The translations under genes and the position numbers were made by a program. From Corynebacterium pseudodiphtheriticum DSM 44287 (lineage in GTDB: Bacteria > Actinomycetota > Actinomycetes > Mycobacteriales > Mycobacteriaceae): a stretch of DNA of 64,000 nt. Where the stretch lies: the NCBI RefSeq assembly GCF_000688415.1, contig NZ_JIAH01000007.1:62001-126000 (forward strand), written 5' to 3'. Numbering within the stretch: the stretch's first letter is position 1; each line of letters begins with the position of its first letter. The notes beneath the pieces were generated by a model that was not told the origin of the DNA, searched no databases, and worked only from the letters and a program-made list of their open reading frames with translations. Positions 26,788 to 35,849 of the stretch are shown piece by piece.

Positions 26788-29052
26788 ATGACTGAATCTC
26801 GCACCCGTTCCCGGAAAGTTTCCCGAAAAGCGGGGCCACCGGAGGACGTTGCAACCGTAGCGCAATCACTGTCACAATCTAGTGGTGCCACTGATACCGC
26901 ACCAAGCCCTTCGTTCAAGCCACCAGAGGCGAATTCACAGTCTGGTGGATCCGACGACGATGGTGCTGGTAACAACCAAAACCGACAGAAGTCGAACAAG
27001 CCTAATAAACAGGGGGCGCAGAAGCAGGGCAAACCCAATAAGCCGGATAACAAAAAATCTGGCAAGAATCCCCGCTCTAATAACCGGGAAGACTCTGGTT
27101 CGAATAAACAAGGCGCCGCTAAAGACAGCGAAAACAACCATGGCGACGGCAAGGACAATAACGGAGTCAACTCCGCTAAAGGTCGTGGCCGTGGCTCCCG
27201 TGGGCGAAATAACCGTGGCCGTGGTGGCAACAACCAGGGTAGCGGTAACAACCAGGGCGGCAACAACAATCGTGGTCGCCGTAACGTACCGAAATCGATG
27301 CAAGGCGCTGATCTCACCAAACGCCTGCCAGAACCACCCCAGCTGCAAAAAGGCTCGCTGCGTATGTACGCTCTTGGTGGAATTTCGGAGATTGGTCGCA
27401 ACATGACCGTCTTTGAGTACGATGGCAAGTTGCTGATCATCGACTGTGGCGTGTTATTCCCGTCGTCTGGAGAACCAGGCGTCGACTTGATCTTGCCTGA
27501 CTTCGGCCCGATCGAAAAGAAGATCGATAAGGTAGAAGCGCTTGTTGTGACACACGCGCACGAAGACCACATTGGGGCTATCCCATGGCTGCTGAAGCTG
27601 CGGCCAGATATTCCAATTGTGGCTTCGAAATTCACTTTGGCGTTGATTGCTGCGAAGACTAAAGAACACCGCCAGAAGCCGAAGATGGTGGAAGTTAACG
27701 AAAAGTCAGATGTCAGCTACGGTCCGTTCCGTTGCCGTTTCTGGGCTGTCAATCACTCCATCCCAGACGCGCTGGGAATCATGTTGAACACCCCAGCTGG
27801 TTCAATCATTCACACGGGCGATATTAAGCTGGATCAGACCCCATTGGACAATCGCCCGACAGATCTTCCAGCCTTGTCACGTTATGGTGACGAAGGCGTA
27901 GACCTAATGCTGTGTGATTCCACCAATGCAACCGTTCCTGGTGTTTCTGCTACCGAGGCAGATATCGCTCCGACGTTGAAGCGGATTGTGGCGTCTGCGA
28001 AAAACCGTGTGATCGTTGCGTCATTTGCATCTAACGTTTACCGTGTGCAGGCCGCCATTGATGCCGCGGTAGCAGCGCACCGTAAGGTCGCTTTTAACGG
28101 ACGCTCGATGCTGCGAAACATGGAGATCGCGGAAAAGATGGGGTACCTACGTGTACCAAAAGGAACCATCATCCCGATTGAAGAAGCCTCAAAGATGGCC
28201 TCGCACAAGACGATGCTCATCACTACCGGCACGCAGGGTGAGCCGATGGCTGCATTGTCGCGCATGGCTCGTCGCGAGCATAGGCAGATCACCGTTCGAG
28301 CAGGAGATCTTATTATCCTGTCTTCCTCGCTGATCCCTGGTAACGAAGAAGCAGTTTTTGGCGTGATGAATATGCTTTCGCAGATCGGCGCTGAGCTGAT
28401 TACCAACGCAGATGCTAAGGTGCACTCGTCGGGCCACGGTTATGCTGGTGAACTGTTATTCCTCTATAACGCAGCGCGACCAAAAAATGCATGGCCAGTC
28501 CACGGTGAATGGCGGCATCTACGTGCCAACAAAGAGCTTGCCATTTCTACCGGGGTTCCGCGCGAGAGAGTCATGTTGGCCCAGAATGGCGTGGTCATTG
28601 ATATGGCTAACGGTAAAGCAGAGGTTGTCGGACAAAAGACCGTTGGAAACCTCTACGTTGATGGCCTAAATATGGGCAACGTCGATGCGGATACCTTGGC
28701 TGACCGTACGAGCTTGGGCGCTGGTGGCGTCGTTTCTATTACGTGCGTGGTCGATAACCGAACTTCACAGCTTTTGGAGCGCCCACGTGTGGAGACAACG
28801 GGCTTTGCAGAAGATGATCGTGCCTTGATCCCGCAGGTTGTCGAGCTCGTGGATAATACGATGAATGATCTTGCTGCGGAAGGTGAAAACGACACCTACC
28901 GCATGGTGCAGAAGTTGCGCCGGAAAGTATCTCGCTTCATCGAGCAAAATTGGAAACGCGAACCTGTTATCCTTCCGACCGTTGTACCAATGGCTTCGGA
29001 AATAGAGATCGTCGACGACGAAGAAGTCGATAATTCTCGCGAGTCCGTCTAA
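26788..29052 (+). CDS. rnj: Ribonuclease J
   Basis: Metallo-beta-lactamase/beta-CASP ribonuclease with 5'-3' exonuclease and endonuclease activity in RNA decay and maturation. At 754 aa it is about 190 residues longer than Bacillus RNase J. The extra is an N-terminal low-complexity region (about residues 1-175) rich in Asn, Lys, Gly, Gln and later Arg/Gly repeats. The core starts near LRMYALGGISEIGRNMTVFEYDG. The zinc motif is THAHEDHIG (about residues 253-261), followed by HTGDIKLDQTP, SDSTN-like CDSTNA, and beta-CASP HSSGHGYAGEL. The ATG abuts the dapA stop. A 36-bp palindromic terminator follows 18 bp after the stop. Confidence 0.96.
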   Translation: MTESRTRSRKVSRKAGPPEDVATVAQSLSQSSGATDTAPSPSFKPPEANSQSGGSDDDGAGNNQNRQKSNKPNKQGAQKQGKPNKPDNKKSGKNPRSNNREDSGSNKQGAAKDSENNHGDGKDNNGVNSAKGRGRGSRGRNNRGRGGNNQGSGNNQGGNNNRGRRNVPKSMQGADLTKRLPEPPQLQKGSLRMYALGGISEIGRNMTVFEYDGKLLIIDCGVLFPSSGEPGVDLILPDFGPIEKKIDKVEALVVTHAHEDHIGAIPWLLKLRPDIPIVASKFTLALIAAKTKEHRQKPKMVEVNEKSDVSYGPFRCRFWAVNHSIPDALGIMLNTPAGSIIHTGDIKLDQTPLDNRPTDLPALSRYGDEGVDLMLCDSTNATVPGVSATEADIAPTLKRIVASAKNRVIVASFASNVYRVQAAIDAAVAAHRKVAFNGRSMLRNMEIAEKMGYLRVPKGTIIPIEEASKMASHKTMLITTGTQGEPMAALSRMARREHRQITVRAGDLIILSSSLIPGNEEAVFGVMNMLSQIGAELITNADAKVHSSGHGYAGELLFLYNAARPKNAWPVHGEWRHLRANKELAISTGVPRERVMLAQNGVVIDMANGKAEVVGQKTVGNLYVDGLNMGNVDADTLADRTSLGAGGVVSITCVVDNRTSQLLERPRVETTGFAEDDRALIPQVVELVDNTMNDLAAEGENDTYRMVQKLRRKVSRFIEQNWKREPVILPTVVPMASEIEIVDDEEVDNSRESV

Positions 29053-29070
29053 GCTCGCTTTTCCTCAGTA

Positions 29071-29110
29071 AGACATGTTTCCCAGGGTACCCTGGGAAAC
29101 ATGTCTTTTT
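29071..29110 (+). terminator. Perfect 36-bp palindromic terminator of rnj that contains the next gene's start
   Basis: Arms 29071-29088 (AGACATGTTTCCCAGGGT) and 29089-29106 are perfect reverse complements, with no unpaired spacer at the DNA level. TTTTT runs from 29106 to 29110. The right arm holds the ATG (29101) of the TIGR03085 gene and the centre holds a TACCCT -10 hexamer. The same DNA can therefore act as rnj terminator and as promoter plus start codon for the next gene. Confidence 0.85.
29088..29093 (+). promoter_or_regulatory. -10 hexamer of the TIGR03085 gene at the palindrome centre
   Basis: TACCCT (29088-29093) lies exactly 7 nt before ATG 29101, the same spacing as the other leaderless genes here. 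No Shine-Dalgarno and no clear -35 are visible. Confidence 0.5.
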
Positions 29111-29727
29111 CTGATTCGGAACGCCAGTGCTTGGCAGACTTAATGCTCAAACGTGGTCCTGATGCTCCAACCTTATGTTCGGGTTGGAAGACAGCAGATT
29201 TAGCAGCGCACTTGTGGGTGCGCGAACATCGTCCGGATGCGGCGTTAGGTATGTTTGTCCCGTCATTGTCGTCGCATCTTAGGAAAGTGCAAGAAAAGGC
29301 AAAGGCACAGCGTTACGAGCAGCTTGTAGAAAATTGGCGGCAGGGGCCTCCGCAGTTTTCCTTATTCCGATTGGTTGAAGCGAAGGTTAATGCAGTAGAA
29401 AACTTTGTTCACCATGAAGATGTCCGCCGTGCGGAACCGAATTGGCAACGCCGGGAAATTAGCTTGGAGGGGGAGAAATCCTTAGCCAGAGCCTTGCCCC
29501 TGCTTGCTAAAACAATGCTGGGGAAATCTCGACTACCCATCATTCTCTCTGCGACTGGTTTCCCACCATTGACCTTCGGTGGAAGCTGGGGCGTAGTCGA
29601 TAAGGGTGATGATGTGGTGCGTGTGTCAGGGGATATTGGTGAATTGATCTTGTGGGGATTTGGACGTAATGCAGTCAGCGTTGAGATCACAGGGGAAGAG
29701 AGCGCTATCGTTCGATCAAGCTTTTAG
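29101..29727 (+). CDS. TIGR03085 family metal-binding (DinB/maleylpyruvate isomerase-like) protein
   Basis: The 208-aa protein belongs to the actinobacterial TIGR03085 family of the DinB/mycothiol-dependent maleylpyruvate isomerase superfamily. The N-terminus MSFSDSERQCLADLMLKRG, then GPDAPTLCSGWKTADLAAHLWVREHRPDAALG and the NFVHHEDVRRA segment match the family; the His residues HL, EH and HHE are the likely metal ligands. Members may be mycothiol-dependent enzymes, but the substrate is unknown. The start codon lies in the descending arm of the rnj terminator. The match of the first residues to the family argues that this start is real. Confidence 0.88.
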   Translation: MSFSDSERQCLADLMLKRGPDAPTLCSGWKTADLAAHLWVREHRPDAALGMFVPSLSSHLRKVQEKAKAQRYEQLVENWRQGPPQFSLFRLVEAKVNAVENFVHHEDVRRAEPNWQRREISLEGEKSLARALPLLAKTMLGKSRLPIILSATGFPPLTFGGSWGVVDKGDDVVRVSGDIGELILWGFGRNAVSVEITGEESAIVRSSF

Positions 29728-29799
29728 ACTTGACTAACAGTTGTGTAAGTTAATACACGAAATTGGTGTGGCGCTTGGGGATATTGGGCATTGAGGCAT

Positions 29800-29805
29800 T
29801 AGGGT
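29800..29805 (+). promoter_or_regulatory. -10 hexamer for leaderless ftsK mRNA
   Basis: TAGGGT lies 7 nt before the ftsK ATG at 29813, and a TTGGGG at 29775-29780 could act as a -35 with a 19-bp spacer. No ribosome-binding site is present. Confidence 0.5.
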
Positions 29806-29812
29806 ATGGGGC

Positions 29813-32800
29813 ATGTCTGTAAAGTCCACCAGCCCTCGCAATCATCGTGGTGGCGGCGAGCGTAACAAAGCCCGCGCCAACTCGACTCGCCCGGCTCCGC
29901 GCACCCGCTCTGGTCGCACAGCCGGGAAAAAATTAAGTTCTGGAATGCCGGAAAAAACTGGTGGAGATCCCGCGAAATCTAGGGAGGAGAATTCTGATTC
30001 TGCAAACCTAGAAACTGTAGTTTTTGGTTCTGCGCAACGTGCAGCCAATACTTCGCATGAACGCACGGGAAGTGCTTTCCGTGCTGTGGGCTCAGGTATT
30101 GCCACTGCATTTTCGAAAACATCAGGTGCGCTCAAAAAGTTCGGAAATATTGGCCAGGATGATGACGATTACGAGGCATATGCCGACTACGACGACTTTA
30201 CCGATGGTGTCGACACAGATGCCGATGCTACCGAAATGGGCCGGCAAGCAGCTGGCAGGAATAAGAAGCGGAAAAATTCACCTGCAGGATTAGACGAAGA
30301 TCTCTACTCGACAGACATGACGGGCAAGAAGGCTAAGACAAAAAAGGGACAACGTAGTTCAGGCGTGATGGCGCAATCACGAGAAAAGAAACGCGCGACC
30401 GATAATCATGTGTCAGCTGATGGCTTAGACCAGCAGAGTGATGATGCACACGCTGAGCAGATTGAGGGGAGTGAGGTCGGTACCTCCGAGTCAGCTCTCC
30501 CTGCGGTGAAGCCGGAGGCGGGCGTACCTTCGTCACGCTCTGATGCGATTGCCTTAACACTGATTGGTGTTGCCATCGTTCTGGGTGCTTCTGTGTGGCT
30601 TGATATCGCTGGATTTATTGGTCGGGCCATCGCGACGGCCACCCATGCCGTGTTGGGGGCCGGTGCCTTCATTGTCCCCGTCGCGCTCATTCTCGCAGCA
30701 TCGGCGTTGTTTTCCGGCAGACGCGTGGCTGTAGAACACAGGGTTCGTGTATCCATGGGGACTGCGTTGATCGTTATTTCTATGCTCGGATTGATCCATC
30801 TATTTTCCGGAGCACCAGCAGAATGGCCGGAACGATTTGTCGCTGGTGGTGCACTCGGGGCATGGACAGGCGGAGCATTAGCTGCTGGATTCAGTCCCTA
30901 TGTTGCTGTTCCTCTGTTGTTCCTAGTCATTATTTATGGTGCATTGAAGGTCACCGGAATTACGGTCAAAGAGTTTACTGAGTATTTGCGTAATGTAATT
31001 TCTGGAAATAGCAACAAAAATTTGGATGCTGATCCCGATCGGGAGTCGGTCGGCGGCCACAATGAATACGGGGATGCCTACGGGCGAGCGAACGACGAAA
31101 TTGCAGCCATTGCATCTGGAGCACAACGCACGCCACGTCGACGCGCGCCGTTGCGGACGAATCCAGTGGCTTCGCAGTCTAAGCGGCCAGGTTTCACAAC
31201 AACCCAGTCAAGCACCGCAGGGACACACGATGTAGTTGCTAATGCTAAGAAGAGCACCGGACTTTTTCCTCGCATCGAACAACCATCTCAGGTAGAGCAC
31301 ACTGAGGTGCTTTCCAGTAATGGTTCTCGAGAACATCAGGAGCAGGTTTCGAAGACTGCTGCTGGTTTGGAAAATGCGCCGACGGCAAGTGATACGGATG
31401 AGTTTCCTGCGGTCTTGGACAGTCCAACGAGGTCCAGGTCTGCTCGTACGGAACCAGAAGTAGAGAAGACAGAAGAGCTGCCTCTAGCGCCAGAAGATGC
31501 TGTGGACCAAGCTCAATCCGGGCTGCAACAAAAGCAAGCTGCAGAAAACCCGCGCACCGTGGATACCAAGTACCAGGATACGGCGCGACAAACTCGTGTG
31601 CTCGGAGTAAAACCGCAGTCTGGCGCTCGTCAGCCTGAGGCGCAACAAGCAACCCAGGTTGGTTTGGCGTCGCAGATTAATGATGGACCGCGTGAAGACG
31701 CAGGCGCGACTCAGCAAGCATCGAAATTGGCCACTGAATATACGATTCCTTCTGCAGGTCTATTGGAACCGGGGCGAGCTCCGAAAACCCGGACGGAGAT
31801 AAATGACCGCACAATTGAAGCCATCGATGCATGTTTTGCGGAATTTAAGGTTGATGCGCAGGTCACCGGTTTTACCCGTGGGCCAACAGTGACGCGTTAT
31901 ATCGTTGAGCTTGGGCCAGGTGTGAAGGTTAGCAAGATTACGAACTTGCAATCGAACCTTGCCTACGCGGTAGCCACTGGCAGTGTGCGTATTCTCGCTC
32001 CGATCCCCGGAAAGTCTGCAGTCGGTATCGAAGTGCCGAATTCCGACCGGGAGATCGTTCGCTTGCGTGATGTCCTGGAATCTGAGGTTATCGCGGGAGA
32101 TGAAGATCCGACATTGGTTGGGTTGGGTAAAGATATTGAAGGCGAATTCATCTCGTCGTCGATTCAGAAAATGCCCCATTTGCTGGTCGCCGGTTCGACT
32201 GGTTCTGGTAAATCGGCTTTCGTTAATGCGATGTTGGTTTCACTGTTAACTCGCGCCACTCCGGATGATGTTCGGTTGATCCTGGTGGACCCCAAGATGG
32301 TGGAATTGACCCCGTATGAGGGCATCCCGCATTTGATTACACCGATTATCACGCAACCGAAGAAAGCCGCAGCGGCGTTGCAGTGGTTGGTGGAAGAAAT
32401 GGAGCAGCGCTACCAAGACATGCGCTCGGCGCGCGTGCGTCATATTAAGGATTTCAACCACAAAGTGCGCACCGGTGAGGTGCAAGCCCCGGCGGGGTCC
32501 GAACGGAAGATGGAACCGTACCCATTCATCGTGTGCGTGGTGGACGAGTTAGCAGATCTTATGATGACGGCCCCGAAGGAGATCGAGGAATCCATCGTGC
32601 GGATCACGCAAAAAGCGCGTGCAGCTGGTATTCACTTGGTCCTTGCTACGCAACGTCCATCGGTAGATGTCGTTACTGGTCTAATCAAGACTAACGTGCC
32701 GTCGCGGTTGGCGTTCGCGACTTCGTCTTCCACAGACTCGCGTGTGATCCTGGATCAAACAGGCGCAGAGTCGCTTATTGGTATGGGTGATGGTTTATTC

Positions 32801-33340
32801 ATTCCACAGGGTGGAAGGCCAGTGCGTATGCAGGGTGCATTTGTGTCCGACGATGAGGTGTACGCCGTCGTCGAGGCAGCGAAGGAGCAAGGGGAACCGG
32901 ACTATACCGAGGGCGTTACCGAGGACAAACAAGCCGAGGCGAAAAAAGCAATCGATGATGATATCGGCAAGGATATGGACGACTTGCTGGAAGCCGTCGA
33001 GCTTGTGGTGACTTCCGGATTAGGCTCAACATCTATGTTGCAGAGGAAGCTACGTATCGGTTTTGCAAAAGCTGGGCGCCTGATGGACCTCATGGAAACC
33101 CGCGGAATCGTCGGCCCATCGGAGGGCTCGAAGGCGCGCGAAGTATTAACGAAGCCAGAAGAACTTGACACTACGATTTGGATGATCAAGGGAGCAGATC
33201 CGGCCGACGCCCCGCGAGAAGTGCAAGAGCAGCAGAATCAGGGGCAGCCAGATAACGTTGTCGAGGACTCCGCTGGTGACACGGATGGTTCAGCTCATAT
33301 TACAAAAGCTACGTATAATCCAACGTCACAAGCTTTTTAG
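29813..33340 (+). CDS. ftsK: DNA translocase FtsK
   Basis: Septum-anchored hexameric ATPase that pumps chromosome dimers and termini through the closing septum. The 1175-aa protein is long. Residues 1-240 are a basic then acidic hydrophilic extension; about 240-390 hold the transmembrane anchor ([17 protein letters not shown] and following segments); about 395-640 form a low-complexity linker rich in Gln, Glu, Ala and Thr; and about 640-1030 are the RecA-like motor with Walker A GSTGSGKS at 794-801 and VDELADLMM. The C-terminal gamma winged-helix domain ([22 protein letters not shown]) recognises KOPS-type sequences. The family assignment is certain; the extended N-terminus is unusual in length. 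Confidence 0.97.
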   Translation: MSVKSTSPRNHRGGGERNKARANSTRPAPRTRSGRTAGKKLSSGMPEKTGGDPAKSREENSDSANLETVVFGSAQRAANTSHERTGSAFRAVGSGIATAFSKTSGALKKFGNIGQDDDDYEAYADYDDFTDGVDTDADATEMGRQAAGRNKKRKNSPAGLDEDLYSTDMTGKKAKTKKGQRSSGVMAQSREKKRATDNHVSADGLDQQSDDAHAEQIEGSEVGTSESALPAVKPEAGVPSSRSDAIALTLIGVAIVLGASVWLDIAGFIGRAIATATHAVLGAGAFIVPVALILAASALFSGRRVAVEHRVRVSMGTALIVISMLGLIHLFSGAPAEWPERFVAGGALGAWTGGALAAGFSPYVAVPLLFLVIIYGALKVTGITVKEFTEYLRNVISGNSNKNLDADPDRESVGGHNEYGDAYGRANDEIAAIASGAQRTPRRRAPLRTNPVASQSKRPGFTTTQSSTAGTHDVVANAKKSTGLFPRIEQPSQVEHTEVLSSNGSREHQEQVSKTAAGLENAPTASDTDEFPAVLDSPTRSRSARTEPEVEKTEELPLAPEDAVDQAQSGLQQKQAAENPRTVDTKYQDTARQTRVLGVKPQSGARQPEAQQATQVGLASQINDGPREDAGATQQASKLATEYTIPSAGLLEPGRAPKTRTEINDRTIEAIDACFAEFKVDAQVTGFTRGPTVTRYIVELGPGVKVSKITNLQSNLAYAVATGSVRILAPIPGKSAVGIEVPNSDREIVRLRDVLESEVIAGDEDPTLVGLGKDIEGEFISSSIQKMPHLLVAGSTGSGKSAFVNAMLVSLLTRATPDDVRLILVDPKMVELTPYEGIPHLITPIITQPKKAAAALQWLVEEMEQRYQDMRSARVRHIKDFNHKVRTGEVQAPAGSERKMEPYPFIVCVVDELADLMMTAPKEIEESIVRITQKARAAGIHLVLATQRPSVDVVTGLIKTNVPSRLAFATSSSTDSRVILDQTGAESLIGMGDGLFIPQGGRPVRMQGAFVSDDEVYAVVEAAKEQGEPDYTEGVTEDKQAEAKKAIDDDIGKDMDDLLEAVELVVTSGLGSTSMLQRKLRIGFAKAGRLMDLMETRGIVGPSEGSKAREVLTKPEELDTTIWMIKGADPADAPREVQEQQNQGQPDNVVEDSAGDTDGSAHITKATYNPTSQAF

Positions 33341-33374
33341 CGCATTGAATAACCACATCTTTGGTTCAGTGCGC

Positions 33375-33380
33375 TAGACT
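33375..33380 (+). promoter_or_regulatory. -10 hexamer of terC
   Basis: TAGACT is placed so that transcription would begin about 33387, just ahead of the predicted Mn2+ aptamer. No good -35 is seen. Confidence 0.5.
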
Positions 33381-33389
33381 GTTGTGCAG

Positions 33390-33540
33390 TCCATGGAGGG
33401 GAGTATCCTCGACGCGACAGTAATCGTCAACACGGTACGAAGCCTTCTGTACCCGGTTCTGTCGGCCCAGTATGAGCGCATTGAGGCTCCTAAGAGCTCG
33501 TAATTATGCGGATACTGCGGTAGGAGAGACCTCTGGTCCA
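33390..33540 (+). promoter_or_regulatory. yybP-ykoY family Mn2+ riboswitch upstream of terC
   Basis: The terC leader has the conserved blocks of this aptamer in order: GGGGAGTA (33398-33405), GTCAACACGG (33426-33435) and, at the 3' closing side, AGAGACC (33525-33531). A CGACAG/CTGTCG pair (33415-33420 with 33460-33465) and a GGTAC/GTACC hairpin inside it fit internal helices. yybP-ykoY riboswitches sense Mn2+ and very often precede TerC or other Mn exporter genes, as here. The match was judged by eye against remembered conserved blocks, not by a covariance model. Confidence 0.75.
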
Positions 33541-33561
33541 TCTACATGCTGACCGGAGGTC
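33528..33561 (+). promoter_or_regulatory. Expression platform: hairpin hiding the terC ribosome-binding site
   Basis: GACCTCTGGTC (33528-33538), which overlaps the 3' closing strand of the aptamer, can pair with GACCGGAGGTC (33551-33561) over 11 bp with one G-U pair and a 12-nt loop. The second arm contains the GGAGG of terC and abuts the ATG. Mn2+-stabilised closing of the aptamer would take GACC away and free the ribosome-binding site, a translational ON switch. Confidence 0.65.
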
Positions 33562-34578
33562 ATGGTGGGAGTACCACTTTTTATTTGGTTAATTACGATC
33601 GCTGTCATCGCAGGGTTCTTCATTTTCGATTTCTATAGTCACGTGCGCACGCCACACGCGCCGACACTAAAAGAAGCTGGCTTTTGGTCGGCGTTTTATA
33701 TTGGTCTGGCTCTTCTTTTCGGTGCGGTCGTGTGGTTTGGCTGGGATGCTGAGCATGGAATCGAGTACCTTACGGGCTATGTGACTGAGAAAGCCTTGTC
33801 AATCGATAATCTCTTTGTCTTTGCATTGATTATCGGAGCTTTCCAAGTGCCTCGTAAGTATCAACAAAAAGTATTGTTGATCGGCATTGTTTTGGCTCTC
33901 GTTTTTCGCTTGATATTCATTCTGGCTGGTTCTGCCTTGATCTCTGCATGGTCCGATATCTTCTATATATTCGCGATCTTTTTGCTGTATATCGCGATTA
34001 AACTTGTCGTTGATGAGTTTCGGGATAAGCCAGAAACCCATCCGAATGACATGTTTATCATCAAAGCAATACGCAAGATTATGCCAGTGACAAAGGACTA
34101 TCACGGGGATAAATTGGTCGTTCGTAAGTCCGGAAAAACCGCTGTCACACCGCTTCTGGTAGCACTGTTGGCAATTGGGTTTATCGACGTCATGTTTGCT
34201 TTTGATTCAATTCCGGCAATTTACGGTATTACGACCGAGGCTTACCTGGTGTTTGCTGCAAATGCCTTTTCGTTGATGGGACTGCGTCAGCTGTATTTCC
34301 TTCTCGACGGGTTGCTAGATCGCTTGATCTATCTGGCGTACGGATTAGGCGTGATCCTAGGATTTATTGGCATCAAACTTCTGCTGCATGCACTGCATGA
34401 AAACAACCTGCCTTTTATTAACGGTGGCGAGAATCTTGCAGTGCCAGAAGTATCCACGGTCGGTTCGCTAGTGTTCATTGTTGCGACATTGGTTGTGACC
34501 GTTATTGCCTCGATCATTAAATCTCGTCGCGATGTAGCTCAAGGTGCCGTTGATACCCGCAAAGCCGCGGGGGTATGA
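33562..34578 (+). CDS. TerC family integral membrane protein (probable Mn2+ exporter)
   Basis: The 338-aa protein of the TerC/Alx family has about eight to nine transmembrane segments. Family features are the conserved acidic EYLTGYVTEKALSIDNLFVFALI and the second FIDVMFAFDSIPAI motif, which hold the metal-binding Asp/Glu residues. TerC/Alx proteins export Mn2+, some being linked to loading of secreted metalloproteins. The riboswitch upstream supports manganese as the signal. ATG 33562 is only 2 nt from GGAGG; the adjacent in-frame GTG at 33565 has better spacing and may be the true start. Confidence 0.92.
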   Translation: MVGVPLFIWLITIAVIAGFFIFDFYSHVRTPHAPTLKEAGFWSAFYIGLALLFGAVVWFGWDAEHGIEYLTGYVTEKALSIDNLFVFALIIGAFQVPRKYQQKVLLIGIVLALVFRLIFILAGSALISAWSDIFYIFAIFLLYIAIKLVVDEFRDKPETHPNDMFIIKAIRKIMPVTKDYHGDKLVVRKSGKTAVTPLLVALLAIGFIDVMFAFDSIPAIYGITTEAYLVFAANAFSLMGLRQLYFLLDGLLDRLIYLAYGLGVILGFIGIKLLLHALHENNLPFINGGENLAVPEVSTVGSLVFIVATLVVTVIASIIKSRRDVAQGAVDTRKAAGV

Positions 34579-34601
34579 CCAGACGCGTAACGCTGAAGGG
34601 G

Positions 34602-34607
34602 TAAGGT
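34602..34607 (+). promoter_or_regulatory. -10 hexamer for leaderless pgsA mRNA
   Basis: TAAGGT is 7 nt before GTG 34615 and there is no ribosome-binding site. Confidence 0.45.
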
Positions 34608-34614
34608 TCTAGGT

Positions 34615-35175
34615 GTGAGTACCACATCTGCGAAGCCGTCTAACCTAAATCTCCCGAACGTTCTCACGAGTATGCGGATCGCTTTTATACCGGTCTTTGT
34701 ATGGCTCGTCCTTGCAGGCGGGGGAACCGAAATCGCTTGGATGTGGGCTGCTTTCCTGGTTTTTGCGGCTCTTATGGTCACGGACAAACTCGATGGAGAT
34801 ATAGCCCGAGCGCGCGGGCTCGTGACGAACTTCGGCAAAATTGCAGACCCTATTGCCGATAAAGCACTCATGACGGCAGCCTTAGTCAGCTTGAATGTCA
34901 TCGGCGAGTTGCCAGTTTGGATCACTGTTGTAATCCTCGTTCGCGAATTTGGCATAACAGTTTGGCGTTTTGCCTTGCTGCGTCAAGGAAAAGTGGTTCC
35001 TGCTAGCCAAGGAGGGAAGCTCAAGACGGCGCTCCAGTCTCTCGCAGTTGCCCTATATCTTTGTCCACTGCCAAGTTGGATGAATATTCCGACGTTGCTT
35101 GTAATGTTAGCCGCCGTTGCAGTTACTTTATGGACGGGATACGTCTATCTTCGGGATTCTCAACGGGAGAATTAG
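34615..35175 (+). CDS. pgsA: CDP-diacylglycerol--glycerol-3-phosphate 3-phosphatidyltransferase
   Basis: Membrane enzyme making phosphatidylglycerol phosphate, the precursor of phosphatidylglycerol and cardiolipin. The 186-aa protein has the complete CDP-alcohol phosphotransferase signature D(x2)DG(x2)AR(x8)G(x3)D(x3)D, visible as DKLDGDIARARGLVTNFGKI followed by ADPIADK. It has about four hydrophobic segments. The GTG start follows a TAAGGT -10 by 7 nt. A second GTG two bases upstream is out of frame. cinA begins 1 bp after its stop. Confidence 0.94.
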   Translation: MSTTSAKPSNLNLPNVLTSMRIAFIPVFVWLVLAGGGTEIAWMWAAFLVFAALMVTDKLDGDIARARGLVTNFGKIADPIADKALMTAALVSLNVIGELPVWITVVILVREFGITVWRFALLRQGKVVPASQGGKLKTALQSLAVALYLCPLPSWMNIPTLLVMLAAVAVTLWTGYVYLRDSQREN

Positions 35176-35176
35176 T

Positions 35177-35677
35177 GTGAGTGAAGCAGACGAAAACTTT
35201 ATTAATGCTGGAACGGTGCTTGGGGTATTGGAATCACGGGGGCAGACTCTAGCTACCTGTGAGTCTTTGACTGCCGGTGCGCTGGCAGCACGGATAGCCG
35301 ATATCCCGGGGGCTTCGGCAGTGTTACGAGGTGGGTTGGTGACTTATTCTGCGGATCTGAAAACTTCTTTAGCTAGAGTCGATGCCGACGTGATTGCACA
35401 TTATGGTGTTGTCTCTGCAGAATGTGCGAGGGCAATGGCCGCCGGAGCCCGCATAGTTTGTGAGAGTGATTGGGCTGTGTCTCTGGCTGGTGTGGCTGGG
35501 CCAGGGGCTGCGGACGGTCACGCTTCTGGTGATGTTTATGTTGCGGTAGCCGGCCCGAAGATGGGAAACGGCGAATCGGCTTTCTATCAATGGCCGGATG
35601 TCTCGCGTGCGCAGGTTCGTGGTAATGCTGTGGATGCTGCAATTCAGCTTTTATACGAGAAAATCACTTTGCACTAG
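35177..35677 (+). CDS. CinA C-terminal-domain protein (nicotinamide-nucleotide amidase, PncC type)
   Basis: The 166-aa stand-alone CinA domain deamidates nicotinamide mononucleotide to nicotinate mononucleotide in characterised members (PncC), recycling pyridine nucleotides. Motifs seen: TCESLTAGALAARIADIPGAS, RGGLVTYSADLK, YGVVSAECARAMA and GVAGPGAADG. The start is GTG 35177, one base after the pgsA stop, with GGGAGA upstream; a longer frame from 35117 overlaps pgsA and is not needed. The pgsA-cinA-clgR order is conserved in actinobacteria. Some homologues are annotated as competence-damage proteins, which is a historical name. Confidence 0.92.
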   Translation: MSEADENFINAGTVLGVLESRGQTLATCESLTAGALAARIADIPGASAVLRGGLVTYSADLKTSLARVDADVIAHYGVVSAECARAMAAGARIVCESDWAVSLAGVAGPGAADGHASGDVYVAVAGPKMGNGESAFYQWPDVSRAQVRGNAVDAAIQLLYEKITLH

Positions 35678-35813
35678 AGCACCTTAAATTAACCATAGAT
35701 TCTTGTTCCTTCGTGCTAGACAGCTCTCGAAAATGCTTTTGCTTAAACCGGTAAAGTCCGTCCTTCGCGTGAAAGGTCGTTGTATACTTGCCGAAGATCC
35801 CACATTTCGAGTG

Positions 35814-35839
35814 GGAACAAATAATGAACTCGAATCGTT
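35814..35839 (+). promoter_or_regulatory. SigH-type ECF promoter candidate of clgR
   Basis: GGAAC (35814-35818) and GTT (35837-35839) are separated by 18 bp, matching the GGAA-N18-21-GTT pattern of corynebacterial/mycobacterial SigH promoters. clgR is under SigH control in C. glutamicum, which supports the call. A separate TATACT at 35783-35788 could be a housekeeping -10. TCCCAC/GTGGGA arms (35798-35816 region) overlap the -35 side. Confidence 0.5.
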
Positions 35840-35849
35840 GGAATTAGTG

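Noticed and set aside
26268-27635. Minus-strand frame of about 455 codons across dapA and rnj
   Set aside because: Antisense to two certain genes; its Pro/Arg-rich sequence is the mirror of the low-complexity N-terminus of RNase J.
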